From an uncultured Spirochaetia bacterium (GTDB lineage: Bacteria; Spirochaetota; Spirochaetia; CAKZLE01): a stretch of 64,000 nt of DNA. Under the pieces are notes generated by a model. It worked only from the letters and a program-made list of their open reading frames with translations, ran no database searches and was not told where the DNA came from. Numbering within the stretch: the first letter of the stretch is position 1; every line of letters starts with the position of its first letter. Made by a program: the position numbers and the translations under genes. Shown piece by piece: positions 28,845-37,946 of the stretch. The DNA lies in contig CAKZLE010000020.1 of assembly GCA_937125225.1 (NCBI GenBank), forward strand, positions 248,001-312,000, in the 5' to 3' direction.

Positions 28845-29945
28845 ATGAGAAGTAACGAATGTGTAGTTGTTGGATTGAGTGGAGGGGTAGATTCCTCTGT
28901 CGCATTATATCTGTTAGGACAGCAGTATGAGCATCTTGTCGGGGCTAGCCATGACATCTGTGTGGATTCTCTGACCTGTAATGATGAGACACTCTCACGA
29001 GCGAAGAGGCTTGCTGACAGGTTCGGGATCCCCTACTACCGGTTTGATATGGTAGGTGAGTTCTCTGAGGCCGTGATAGCAGATTTTGCCGCTGAGTATC
29101 ATGAGGGAAGGACTCCGAATCCTTGTGTCCGGTGTAATGAACGGATCAGGTTCACTGAATTCTTCAGACGTTGTCGAGAGGCAGCAGTAGAGAAGGGGAT
29201 CGTCTCTGATATTTCAGAGGTCCTATTCGCTACCGGCCATTATGCAAGGATCGGCAATTTCGAAGGACATCTAGTCATAGAGCGGGGAGTCGATCACAAG
29301 AAGGACCAATCCTATATGCTCTATAGGATCCCTGCTGACTATCTTTCACACATCGTCTTCCCCCTAGGAGACCAGACTAAAGAGGAGATCGTAAAGATCG
29401 CTCTGAGGGAGGGCTTTCCTAGTTCGAGTGTTAAAGAGAGCCAGGACATCTGTTTTATCCCCGGTAGATATACTGATAAACTCATCGAGATATTCTCAGA
29501 AGAGGTGGTCACCAAGCCAGGACTCATTGTAGATGAATCAGGGACAGAGCTTGGGAACCATAGGGGTTATATGTTCTATACCATTGGCCAGCGACAGGGA
29601 CTCGGTCTCAGTGATGGACCCTGGTATGTGAAGAGCCTTGATGCTAAGAAGAATCGAGTGGTAGTCGGCCGTAAGGAGTCTCTTCTCGATGATCGGTTCA
29701 CTCTACGAGATGAGAACTGGTTCGTTCCGAGCGCCAGAGTAGAGGCTTTGGCAGCACAGGGATCTATTGCTGTGAAGATACGCTATAACTCCCCAGAACA
29801 ACCTTGCACCCTATCAACAGTTGATGGACATACCATCGTGAGGCTTTCTCAGGCGACCTCTGTCACACCTGGACAATCTGCAGTCTTCTATCTCGGGGAT
29901 CTTGTTCTAGGAGGTGGTATCATAGATACCCTCATCACTACTTGA
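28845..29945 (+). CDS. mnmA: tRNA-specific 2-thiouridylase MnmA
   Basis: Thiolates U34 of tRNAs for Lys, Glu and Gln. The PP-loop LSGGVDSSVA is at residues 11-20. The active-site cysteines are in NPCVRCN (Cys94 and Cys97) and SQDICFIPG. The usual MnmA sequence after the first strand is altered (GASHDICVDS here). Length is 366 aa. There is no Shine-Dalgarno before ATG 28845. Its 3' end overlaps the convergent serine acetyltransferase gene by 8 bases. Confidence 0.95.
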   Translation: MRSNECVVVGLSGGVDSSVALYLLGQQYEHLVGASHDICVDSLTCNDETLSRAKRLADRFGIPYYRFDMVGEFSEAVIADFAAEYHEGRTPNPCVRCNERIRFTEFFRRCREAAVEKGIVSDISEVLFATGHYARIGNFEGHLVIERGVDHKKDQSYMLYRIPADYLSHIVFPLGDQTKEEIVKIALREGFPSSSVKESQDICFIPGRYTDKLIEIFSEEVVTKPGLIVDESGTELGNHRGYMFYTIGQRQGLGLSDGPWYVKSLDAKKNRVVVGRKESLLDDRFTLRDENWFVPSARVEALAAQGSIAVKIRYNSPEQPCTLSTVDGHTIVRLSQATSVTPGQSAVFYLGDLVLGGGIIDTLITT

Positions 29946-30849
29946 ATCGTTTGAAATTGACTGGGCGATCCTCACTTGTGACGACCGTATGGGCCTCGAC
30001 TCCCTGCTTCAGCCAGACGTTTCCTCCGATCACTGCTCCCTTATCGATCACCACATCTCCAAGGATCGTAGCATGTGCATAGATCGTGACATCATCTCCT
30101 AGAGTAGGATGCCTTTTCTGTCCCCGTACGAGGTCTCCCCGTTCATCTTTTGCAAAGCTCAGAGCTCCAAGGGTCACTCCCTGATAGATCTTCACGTTCT
30201 TGCCGATGACTGTGGTCTCTCCGATGACGACCCCTGTCCCATGGTCGATGAAGAACCCTTCAGCGATCTCTGCACCAGGATGGATATCTATCCCGGTCTC
30301 AGTATGAGCGATCTCATTCATCATCCTCGGGATGAGCGGGACCTCAAGTTTGAAGAGTTCATGCGAGAGTCTGTGGATCGCTAGGGCCTTGAGCCCTGGA
30401 TAACAGACTACTATCTCCTCCTCAGAGGAGGCTGCAGGGTCTCCTGCATAGGCAGCTGCTACATCGATCTTGAGAATCTCTCTTAGCTTCGGTAACTGAC
30501 TCAACAGGGTGTCAACAGCTGAAGAGGACTTATCATCACATAGGGTATGGGAACAGGTCCTTTCATCACATTTATGTTTATAGGCCATGGTCACCTGTGT
30601 CGTGAGTTCACTACGAACGGTACTGAGCAGGTCTCCTATGACGAAGATGAGGTTATTACTCGTGACATCTCTTGTACCTGAGAATCCAGGGAAGAGGATC
30701 TCAAGAAGATCTTCAAGGATCTTTTTGATGGAATTGACACTAGGAAGTCTTCTTTCATCGATGAAGTTCGCTCCAGAAGAGGCTTCATACCCCTCAAGCA
30801 GATCATCGAGAAAACTAAAGGTATCTATGGTCTTCAATAAGCTTTTCAC
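29938..30849 (-). CDS. cysE: Serine O-acetyltransferase
   Basis: Makes O-acetylserine from serine and acetyl-CoA for cysteine synthesis. The C-terminal half is a left-handed hexapeptide beta helix beginning GIDIHPGAEIAEGFFIDHGTG, with the catalytic Asp-His pair (DHGTG) and VIGETTVIG. The N-terminal half is long, cysteine-containing (CDERTCSHTLC) and helical, making the protein 303 aa, longer than the enteric enzyme and closer to the EpsC type. It converges on mnmA with overlapping ends. Confidence 0.9.
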   Translation of the reverse strand: MKSLLKTIDTFSFLDDLLEGYEASSGANFIDERRLPSVNSIKKILEDLLEILFPGFSGTRDVTSNNLIFVIGDLLSTVRSELTTQVTMAYKHKCDERTCSHTLCDDKSSSAVDTLLSQLPKLREILKIDVAAAYAGDPAASSEEEIVVCYPGLKALAIHRLSHELFKLEVPLIPRMMNEIAHTETGIDIHPGAEIAEGFFIDHGTGVVIGETTVIGKNVKIYQGVTLGALSFAKDERGDLVRGQKRHPTLGDDVTIYAHATILGDVVIDKGAVIGGNVWLKQGVEAHTVVTSEDRPVNFKRFK

Positions 30850-30897
30850 AACATACTCCTCTATGAATCTATTCTAACATATTATCGAAAAGAGACT

Positions 30898-31626
30898 CTA
30901 TGTCTTGTGGAGCTTGAGAGCTGCCATTTTTCTGAACATCATCTCGATCCTTTCGGCCTCAATCTCTGAGAGGGCTGATCGGCCAAGGATGTCACGGAAG
31001 AATAGACGGACAGTCTCCTGTTCATTCTGCTTATAGAAATCAATCTTTTTGAAGGAGTCCGCGATCGTATGGGTCACCGTATCGAGTCTCTCCCTATCTA
31101 TAGGTAGATACCCCGTCCTAGGAACAAGGGTCCGGTGCAGGGTATAGGTGATCACCTGAACGGCCTGAGAGAGATTGAGACTAGGGAAGGCCGGTGAAGA
31201 GGGGATGTTGATCGCAAGGTCACAGCAGGAGAGTTCCTTATCGGTCAGCCCGTCTGCTTCACGTCCGAAGACGATCGAGATCAACCCTTCAGCCTCCGAC
31301 TCCTGGACCTTGGTCGCGAACTCTTCTGGGAACATAGAGAAATATTTCCTGAACTTCCCTCTTCTTCTCGTAGACCCAGCAGTCAGAATACTATCTTCGA
31401 GTGCAGTTGCCAGATCTGAGAACCTTCGGTGGTTCTCATAGAGGTCATACGCGTGAAGAGAGAGTGTCTTGATACGGTCGATATCATAGTCTGTTTCACT
31501 TACTATTGCGAGTCTTGAGATTCCCATCGTCTTCATCGCACGACAGACTGCACCAATGTTTGCAGCATCTTGAGTCTCAACTAGGACAATCTGGATCATA
31601 TCCAGTCGATTTAATAAACTTTTCAT
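30898..31626 (-). CDS. SpoU-class RNA 2'-O-methyltransferase, TrmJ-like
   Basis: A SPOUT-fold methyltransferase. IQIVLVETQDAANIGAVCRAMKTMG, SIVFGREADGLTDKEL and INIPSSPAFPSLNLSQAVQV are the three signature motifs of the TrmJ/TrmH branch. TrmJ methylates the ribose of tRNA position 32. The start is uncertain: the frame opens at TTG 31662, ATG 31626 gives 242 aa, and ATG 31599 begins right at the conserved domain. A minus-strand TATAAT at 31674-31669 would place transcription near 31662, so ATG 31626 is preferred. It is divergent from the AI-2E-family gene with almost no gap. Confidence 0.85.
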   Translation of the reverse strand: MKSLLNRLDMIQIVLVETQDAANIGAVCRAMKTMGISRLAIVSETDYDIDRIKTLSLHAYDLYENHRRFSDLATALEDSILTAGSTRRRGKFRKYFSMFPEEFATKVQESEAEGLISIVFGREADGLTDKELSCCDLAINIPSSPAFPSLNLSQAVQVITYTLHRTLVPRTGYLPIDRERLDTVTHTIADSFKKIDFYKQNEQETVRLFFRDILGRSALSEIEAERIEMMFRKMAALKLHKT

Positions 31627-31646
31627 ACCTGTATAGTTATCAGATA

Positions 31647-31675
31647 TTGCCTTGTTTTCCAAGGTGCATTATAGT
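31647..31675 (+). promoter_or_regulatory. Promoter of AI-2E-family transporter (leaderless type)
   Basis: TTGCCT (31647-31652) and TATAGT (31670-31675) have optimal 17-base spacing. The ATG at 31681 is only 5 bases after the -10 box, so the message should start at or just at the initiation codon. The minus-strand TrmJ promoter overlaps the same -10 region. Confidence 0.65.
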
Positions 31676-31680
31676 AAATT

Positions 31681-32829
31681 ATGGGACTATACGAAAGATC
31701 CGTCAAAACGTTGATCATCATCATCAGTGCGATCGCTATTGGCATAGTACTAAAATACGCAGCCTCTGTGACCTTGCCCCTCGTGATCTCGATCTTCTGC
31801 TTCTTCATACTCAACCCTTTTGTCAACAAGATGGAGAAGATACGGTTCCCCCGATGGCTTGCAATCTGTATAGCCATGGTAGCCCTCGTCCTCGTCTTCA
31901 TTCTTATGATCCTTTTCGTATCCTTTGCGATAAATACTCTGATAGTGGAACTACCGGTCTATGCAGCGAGGATATCGATGTTGATAGAGAGACTCGATGG
32001 CTCACTGACAGATCTTCTGAATCTTGAGACTGATATCAGTTTCATAGAGTCATTATCATTCAACTGGCAGGGGGTCGTCCTCAATGTGCTGACGAACTTC
32101 TCAGGTCAGGTCGTGAACGTCTTCTCCTATGCCTTCCTGGTGTTCATCTTCGTATTGTTCCTACTCCTTGAGAGGCAGTCACTCATACCAAAACTGAAAG
32201 TCGCTATCCCTAATCATGGTTGGGTCCGTATGGCAGTCATGTTCGAGAGGATCAATCGACAGATCTCAAAATACCTTACGGTGAAATCTTTGATAAGCAT
32301 CAGTACCGGTATCCTCTTCTATCTAGCCGCAGTGGCTACGAAACTCGATTTCGCCTTTATCATCGGAGTCCTTGCCTTCATCATGAACTTCATCCCGACT
32401 ATCGGTTCGATCATCGTCACGATCACCACGATCCTCTTGGCGATCATCCAATACTATCCCGACTATGCTTCGGTCCTCTATGTGGCAGTCCTGATGGGCT
32501 CGATCCAGATCGTTCTAGGGAATATACTGGATCCTAGAGTACAGGGGAATCAATTGAACTTAAGTCCCTTTGTCATTCTGGTCTCTCTAGCCCTCTGGGG
32601 TTATATCTGGGGTATAGCAGGTATGTTCCTGGCTGTTCCTATCACCTCTGCTCTCCAGATACTCTGTGCAAATGTCAAAGAACTCAAACCGATCGCAGTC
32701 CTTTTGAGTAGTGGTAAACAATACAGGAAACAGATCGAGCTTGCTGAACAGAAACGTAGAGAACGTTATGCTCGAGAACGTCTTGTGCGACAGAACAAAA
32801 GACATCCACAGCAGCCCTCTGAGAAGTGA
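31681..32829 (+). CDS. AI-2E family transporter (PerM/UPF0118)
   Basis: A 382-aa inner-membrane protein with seven or eight hydrophobic spans. It has the pattern of the AI-2 exporter/PerM family, including FIPTIGSIIVTI and the GNILDPRVQGNQLNLSPFVILVSL segment near the C-terminus. Members export autoinducer-2 or act as Na+/H+ antiporters or permeases; the substrate here is unknown. The C-terminus is a basic tail rich in Arg/Lys/Gln. There is no Shine-Dalgarno before the start. Confidence 0.9.
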   Translation: MGLYERSVKTLIIIISAIAIGIVLKYAASVTLPLVISIFCFFILNPFVNKMEKIRFPRWLAICIAMVALVLVFILMILFVSFAINTLIVELPVYAARISMLIERLDGSLTDLLNLETDISFIESLSFNWQGVVLNVLTNFSGQVVNVFSYAFLVFIFVLFLLLERQSLIPKLKVAIPNHGWVRMAVMFERINRQISKYLTVKSLISISTGILFYLAAVATKLDFAFIIGVLAFIMNFIPTIGSIIVTITTILLAIIQYYPDYASVLYVAVLMGSIQIVLGNILDPRVQGNQLNLSPFVILVSLALWGYIWGIAGMFLAVPITSALQILCANVKELKPIAVLLSSGKQYRKQIELAEQKRRERYARERLVRQNKRHPQQPSEK

Positions 32830-32971
32830 TCAAATACTGATTTCCGGTATACAGGGGTAGACAAAGGCCTCTTAGGATTATACTCTCTTCTTAGTATGAG
32901 AATTACCCATACAACACCTATAAACACAGATATGAGATTGATATCTCACTTTTCTATACAAGGGGAATCTG

Positions 32972-34021
32972 ATGGAACGAAAACGAATCTTAACAGGTGA
33001 CAGACCTACCGGTAAACTACACCTTGGACACTATCTTGGATCTTTACAGAATCGTGTCAGGCTACAGGAGGAGTATGAATGCTTCTTCATCATCGCAGAC
33101 CTCCATACATTGACGACAAAGCCTGGGAAGGAGAACATTGCTCAGATCGCAGGAAATGCACGACAGATGGTCCTTGATTATCTCTCCTGTGGGATCGATC
33201 CTGAGCAGGCGGTGATCTATCTTCAATCTGCAGTACCAGAGATCTATGAGATGAACCTCATCTTCGAGATGATGGTCTCGGTTCCAAGACTTCAGAGAGT
33301 TCCCAGTCTTAAGGATATGGCAAAATCGGCACACCTCAATGAGATGCCCTTCGGGCTGCTCGGTTATCCTGTGCTTCAGGCAGCCGATATACTCATGCCA
33401 AGGGCGAACCTTGTTCCAGTGGGTAAGGATAATGAATCACATGTAGAACTCACACGAGAGATTGCGAGGAAGTTCAACTATATGTATGGTGATGTGTTCC
33501 CGATCCCTGATGTTCTTGTCGGTGAGGTCGGTTCTCTTGTGGGTACAGATGGTAATGCGAAGATGTCAAAGTCCTTGAACAATTGCATCTATATCTCAGA
33601 CGATGCGAAAACGGTCAAGAAGAAGATCTTCGGTATGTATACCGATCCTAACCGTATCAGTGCTGATATTCCCGGGACTGTCGAAGGTAATCCTGTTTTT
33701 ATCTACCATGACGTATTCAATAAGAACTTAGCTGAGGTCGAAGATCTAAAGACACGATATCGTGAAGGCCGAGTAGGGGATGTCGAGGTAAAAGAGAAAC
33801 TCTATATTGCCGTCAATGAGATGCTCGAGCCGATCCGAGAACGAAGAGCCCTCTATGAGGATAAATCTGGTCTTGTGGATGAGGTCATCTTTGATGGTAC
33901 CATGAAAATGAGAGCAGAGGCTCGTGATACGATCAGGCAGATGAAGAAGGCTATGGGGCTTTCAGGCGTATGGAACTCCATCAGCAGAAAGGCTGAGAAG
34001 GTAAAGAAGAAGAGACAATAA
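32972..34021 (+). CDS. trpS: Tryptophanyl-tRNA synthetase
   Basis: Charges tRNA-Trp. The class I HIGH-type motif is in [12 protein letters not shown] near residue 14, and the KMSKS loop is intact ([10 protein letters not shown]). The [13 protein letters not shown] and [15 protein letters not shown] segments are typical. Length is 349 aa. AAGGGGA lies just upstream of ATG 32972. A small GAGAT/ATCTC hairpin lies in the leader, but no T-box is evident. The stop overlaps the next start (TAATG). Confidence 0.95.
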   Translation: MERKRILTGDRPTGKLHLGHYLGSLQNRVRLQEEYECFFIIADLHTLTTKPGKENIAQIAGNARQMVLDYLSCGIDPEQAVIYLQSAVPEIYEMNLIFEMMVSVPRLQRVPSLKDMAKSAHLNEMPFGLLGYPVLQAADILMPRANLVPVGKDNESHVELTREIARKFNYMYGDVFPIPDVLVGEVGSLVGTDGNAKMSKSLNNCIYISDDAKTVKKKIFGMYTDPNRISADIPGTVEGNPVFIYHDVFNKNLAEVEDLKTRYREGRVGDVEVKEKLYIAVNEMLEPIRERRALYEDKSGLVDEVIFDGTMKMRAEARDTIRQMKKAMGLSGVWNSISRKAEKVKKKRQ

Positions 34022-34911
34022 TGAACTCAGAGGCTCAACAGTCCGATCTATTACCGCCACCTTTCTCACTCTGCTGTGAGCAGGATCCTCAGGTCATCTC
34101 GACCTTTCAGAGGATCATCTATGACTATTATGAGGATCATGAGCGCTCCTTTCCGTGGAGGGAGAGCTGTGATCCCTATCATATCCTTCTTTCAGAGATG
34201 ATGCTTCAACAGACCCAGACCCATCGTGTCCTGCCGTTCTATGAGAAGTTCCTCTCAGCCTGGCCTACCTTCACCGATTTATCAAAGGCCTCTCTTACTG
34301 ATATCCTCTCCCGATGGAAGGGGCTTGGCTATAATAGAAGAGCTTTAGCCCTTAAGAAGATCTCAGAGGTATCTGTAGAAAAATATGGGGGGACGCTTCC
34401 CGACGATCAGAGGCTCCTTATGGAACTTCCTATGATCGGACCTGCCACTTCAGCTGCTATACTTGCCTTCGCCTATAGAAAGCCTTCTCTCTATCTTGAG
34501 ACGAATATACGAAGGGTCCTTCTCTATTTCTTCTTTGATGGGGTCGAGGGAGTCAAAGATAAACAACTGTATGAACTTCTCGAGAGAATCTTGGATCAGA
34601 AGGATCCGAAGAACTGGTATTATGCCTTCATGGACTATGGAGTCTTTCTTAAGAGTAAGGTACCGAATCCAAATCGGAGGAGTGCCCATTATACGAAGCA
34701 AGGTAAGTTCGAGAACTCGAATAGACAGATTCGAGGAGAACTGCTGACGATCTTCACACAACAGGGGGCAGTCACCCTAGAGACAATAGAGAACGCTCTC
34801 TCCTTTCCTGGTGAGAGGATCAAGTGCTGTATCGATGCACTAGAGCGAGAGGGGTTCATTACTGTCGATGATTCATTAGCTGAAACGGCTCCTATCTATC
34901 GGATCCGTTAG
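34021..34911 (+). CDS. MutY-like HhH-GPD DNA glycosylase lacking the Fe-S cluster
   Basis: A 296-aa base-excision repair glycosylase of the endonuclease III/MutY superfamily. The N-terminal FPWR, the catalytic Glu59 in LSEMMLQQTQ, GLGYNRRAL, and the helix-hairpin-helix LPMIGPATSAAIL match MutY. Two differences stand out. The catalytic Asp of the LDxNVxRV motif is Glu160 here (YLETNIRRV), and none of the four cluster cysteines follow; the segment reads PNPNRRSAHYTKQ instead. The MutY C-terminal 8-oxoG recognition domain also appears absent. It is probably a known cluster-less subfamily, with uncertain substrate. It is translationally coupled to trpS, and its 3' end overlaps the convergent transporter gene by 20 bases. 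Confidence 0.83.
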   Translation: MNSEAQQSDLLPPPFSLCCEQDPQVISTFQRIIYDYYEDHERSFPWRESCDPYHILLSEMMLQQTQTHRVLPFYEKFLSAWPTFTDLSKASLTDILSRWKGLGYNRRALALKKISEVSVEKYGGTLPDDQRLLMELPMIGPATSAAILAFAYRKPSLYLETNIRRVLLYFFFDGVEGVKDKQLYELLERILDQKDPKNWYYAFMDYGVFLKSKVPNPNRRSAHYTKQGKFENSNRQIRGELLTIFTQQGAVTLETIENALSFPGERIKCCIDALEREGFITVDDSLAETAPIYRIR

Positions 34912-35791
34912 CCTGAGCGATCCTGTCGATCCTAATATTCCAGTACATACCGAGTAGGATGAAGAGAATCCCTATGATCTGATTGAGGGGGACCTCTCCG
35001 TAACGGATAGCATCCAATATGATCGCAGCGATGATCTGACCTGAGAACTGGAGTAGGGTACTGTATACCGTCGGGATCTTGGGGATGATCCAATTACACA
35101 TGAATACTGCGATCACACCAAGAGAACCACCACCTATGACGATCAGGAGGGGGATCTCGGGGAGTGAGGAAAAACTTTCTTTCAAGGGGACTGAGAGAAG
35201 GATACAAAGGACAATACTGAGGATGATTGCGACCGTGAAGTTATTTCTCGTAGCCCGTAATAGCCCGATCTTAGATGCCAATCGTGCATTGATGATCATC
35301 TGAGTGATCGTGATTCCTCCACTGATGAAGGCGAGTACGATATAGAGGAGTTCAAAAGAACCCCTACTTGCCATGATGATGATCCCTGAGAGACTGATGA
35401 GGAACCCTATCAGTTTCTTTCGATCGAACTTATAGGTCTTCACTCCAAGGAACCCAGTCGTATCTGCGATGAATGCGGTGATCGATTGTCCTAGCACAAC
35501 TGTTGCAAGGGTCAGAGATGCCCCTATATTCTGAAAACAGAGGGTATTCATAAAGACAAGAGCCACTCCAAAGAGGCCTCCTACCCTGAGTAGGGGATGA
35601 GGTCTTTCTATGATCTTAGGTCTCAGAATGAGAATGATACTCGTAGCTAGGAGTCCTCCGACAAGATGAATGACCACTATGGAGAACATCAGCCCTGAGG
35701 CCTCTGCGAGTTCCTTGTTGAAGTTGATCATGATCGCGATCACACTACCGTTGAGTATCGCAAGAATCGGAAAGACATTACGCTTGTTCAT
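34892..35791 (-). CDS. DMT-superfamily transporter, YdcZ/DUF606-like
   Basis: A 299-aa membrane protein with ten hydrophobic segments in two similar halves. Both halves follow the DUF606 pattern (FPILAILNGSVIAIMINFNKEL near the N-terminus and FISGGITITQMIINARLA mid-protein), so it looks like an in-chain duplication of a five-span unit. Substrate is unknown. The gene converges on the MutY-like gene with overlapping ends and is divergent from the CPA2 antiporter. Confidence 0.82.
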   Translation of the reverse strand: MNKRNVFPILAILNGSVIAIMINFNKELAEASGLMFSIVVIHLVGGLLATSIILILRPKIIERPHPLLRVGGLFGVALVFMNTLCFQNIGASLTLATVVLGQSITAFIADTTGFLGVKTYKFDRKKLIGFLISLSGIIIMASRGSFELLYIVLAFISGGITITQMIINARLASKIGLLRATRNNFTVAIILSIVLCILLSVPLKESFSSLPEIPLLIVIGGGSLGVIAVFMCNWIIPKIPTVYSTLLQFSGQIIAAIILDAIRYGEVPLNQIIGILFILLGMYWNIRIDRIAQANGSDR

Positions 35792-35840
35792 ATACCCCGA
35801 TTATATCGGGTTAAGTAGGGAATGTCTGTAGTCGGTGTGA

Positions 35841-35869
35841 TTGAAATCTCTTTATATTATCTGTACAAT
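35841..35869 (+). promoter_or_regulatory. Promoter of CPA2 antiporter (leaderless type)
   Basis: TTGAAA (35841-35846) and TACAAT (35864-35869) are 17 bases apart. The ATG at 35875 follows 5 bases after the -10 box and there is no Shine-Dalgarno. Confidence 0.7.
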
Positions 35870-35874
35870 GCCCC

Positions 35875-37119
35875 ATGGACCTATTAACAACTGAATTGAT
35901 AGCATTGCGTGATGTAGTGAATGAGAGTGGCCTGTTTACCGTCGGTCTGTTACTCTTCTTCGGTTATATCATGGGAAAACTGGTAACAAAGATCAAGCTT
36001 CCGGAAATAACCGGATATATCTTCGCAGGACTCATCATGGGTGATGCGGTGACGGGGCTTGTTCATCACGAGATGGGTGAATCCTTGAAGTTCGTCACTG
36101 ATCTAGCCTTGGGGCTTATTGCCCTTACGATCGGTGGTGAGTTCTATTCTGCAAAACTCAAGAGTATGGGAAAGGAGATCGTCGTCATGACGATCTTCCA
36201 GGTAGGGCTTGCCTTTGTGGTGGTATCGGTGACGATGCTTCTCTTTGGTGTCGAACTACCTTTCGCCCTGCTGCTAGGTGCCATATCGACGGCTACAGCT
36301 CCGGCTGCCACGGTCGCGATCGTACAGAAGCTCAGAGCTCATGGGAAGTTCATCGATTATCTCTACGGACTTGTCGCATTGGATGATGCGGGGTGTGTAG
36401 CCATATTCGGTGTGGTCTTCGCACTTTCTGTTGGGATGCTCAATCCTGAGGCTCACGGTGCTGGACAACTGATTCTCCATGCATTCGAAGAGATCGGATT
36501 CTCTCTGCTTATCGGAGCCTTTGCCGGTTGGTCTATTCATATGATGACCCGAAAGAAGAATGGTACCAACGAGATCCTGCTGATCACCTTAGGGATCATC
36601 TTCATCGAGACCGCTTTGGCGATCATCCTGAATCTCTCCCCCCTTATGTCAAATATGGCAGCAGGGGCGTTGCTGATAAATGCATCACCGAGGAATCATC
36701 GTATCTTCAGATCGATCGAACCCTTGACTCCACCAATCTATGCACTGTTCTTCGTCATCGCTGGAACTGAACTCAACCCTCATGTACTCTTTGATAAGGA
36801 TATCCTCATTGTCGGTTTCGCTTTCATCATCGCTCGTGGTATCGCAAAGTACTCCGGTGTGAGATTAGGTGCGAAGCTTACCGGAATGACTGGATGTATA
36901 AAGACTCAGTTAGGTCTCTGCATGATCCCTCAAGCGGGGGTCGCGATAGGATTGGTCCTGCTGATCCAGGCCTCACCGATGATTGCAGGGTTATCACATC
37001 TGTATGCTGATATGATCGCTCAGATGGTGAATATCATCCTGCTCTCAGTATTCGTGAATGAATTGATCGGCCCCTCATTGGCAAGGCATGCGATCATGAA
37101 AGCAATGGAGGAAGACTAA
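35875..37119 (+). CDS. Cation:proton antiporter, CPA2 family
   Basis: A 414-aa inner-membrane exchanger with about twelve hydrophobic spans. It shows the KLPEITGYIFAGLIMG start, the ATAPAATVAIVQKL segment and ALDDAGCVAIF, whose Asp pair corresponds to the ion-binding DD/ND of the family. The protein lacks C-terminal RCK/TrkA domains, so regulation probably comes from the coupled EIIA-type protein. The stop overlaps the next ATG (TAATG), implying equimolar synthesis with that regulator. Confidence 0.9.
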   Translation: MDLLTTELIALRDVVNESGLFTVGLLLFFGYIMGKLVTKIKLPEITGYIFAGLIMGDAVTGLVHHEMGESLKFVTDLALGLIALTIGGEFYSAKLKSMGKEIVVMTIFQVGLAFVVVSVTMLLFGVELPFALLLGAISTATAPAATVAIVQKLRAHGKFIDYLYGLVALDDAGCVAIFGVVFALSVGMLNPEAHGAGQLILHAFEEIGFSLLIGAFAGWSIHMMTRKKNGTNEILLITLGIIFIETALAIILNLSPLMSNMAAGALLINASPRNHRIFRSIEPLTPPIYALFFVIAGTELNPHVLFDKDILIVGFAFIIARGIAKYSGVRLGAKLTGMTGCIKTQLGLCMIPQAGVAIGLVLLIQASPMIAGLSHLYADMIAQMVNIILLSVFVNELIGPSLARHAIMKAMEED

Positions 37120-37946
37120 TGGAACTATATAATATAATTGATAAGAACTGCTGCAGTGTGTCACTGAGCTCCAAGACAAAACAGGACGTGCTTCATGAAC
37201 TTGCTTCTCTCGCTGTACAGAATGAGAAACTCGGGGAGTTCGGAGTTGATGCGATCTACCAGGGATTGAAACAAAGGGAGTCAGATGGATCGACTGGCTT
37301 CGGTGATGGAGTGGCCCTCCCTCATATGAGACTCAAAGGACTCGATCAGTTCCTCGTTTTCATAGCGACCTCAAAACATGGGGTAGAGTTCGATAGTATC
37401 GATAAGAAGAAGGTCCATCTGATCTTCACGATCATCGGGCCTGCTGAACAGGTCAATGAACACGTTCAGATCCTTGCAAGTATCTCACGTGCTCTGACGA
37501 CTACACAGATCAAGAAGGAGCTGCTCTTAGCCAAGACTTCCGGAGTCCTCTATGAGACTTTTCTGAAATCGGTCGAACAGAGTATTGATGCCACAGCCCC
37601 AAGAAGGAAGATGAAACTCATGTATGTGGTACTATACCTCGAAGAGTTCCTCTACCATATTCTCGAGTATTTCATCCAGGAGGGGATTGATGGAGCGACC
37701 ATCATAGAATCCTCCGGTATGGGAGCCTATATATCTAATATACCGCTATTCGCGACCTTCATAGGATTCTTCAATGAGAGAAAGAATCAAAGTAAGACTA
37801 TCATGGCTCTAGTCCCTGAGGATAGAGAACAGGAGATCGTTGAAGGTATCGAGAAGATCACAGGGGATCTCGATAAGAAAGAGGGGGCTATGATCATTAC
37901 GACAGAGGTCTCACTCTATCGTGGATCCATGAAGATCATGGGGTGA
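37119..37946 (+). CDS. EIIA-type (PTS fructose/nitrogen family) regulator with C-terminal PII-like domain
   Basis: A 275-aa soluble protein of two parts. Residues 1 to about 150 form a type-2 EIIA domain with phospho-acceptor His69 in GDGVALPHMRL and the VHLIFTIIGP strand. Residues about 165-275 look like a nitrogen PII-type fold: KLMYVVLYLEEFLYHILEYF, then GIDGATIIESSGMGAY, and EKITGDLDKKEGAMIITTEV near the end. No EIIB, EIIC or sugar genes are nearby, so it is more likely a regulator of the coupled antiporter than a sugar-PTS component. The EIIA call is firm; the PII-like call is by pattern. Its 3' end overlaps the convergent ecfT gene by 11 bases. Confidence 0.83.
   Translation: MELYNIIDKNCCSVSLSSKTKQDVLHELASLAVQNEKLGEFGVDAIYQGLKQRESDGSTGFGDGVALPHMRLKGLDQFLVFIATSKHGVEFDSIDKKKVHLIFTIIGPAEQVNEHVQILASISRALTTTQIKKELLLAKTSGVLYETFLKSVEQSIDATAPRRKMKLMYVVLYLEEFLYHILEYFIQEGIDGATIIESSGMGAYISNIPLFATFIGFFNERKNQSKTIMALVPEDREQEIVEGIEKITGDLDKKEGAMIITTEVSLYRGSMKIMG

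Noticed and set aside
32830-32971. Possible T-box leader before trpS
   Set aside because: Only a small GAGAT/ATCTC hairpin is visible; no T-box consensus or antiterminator was found.
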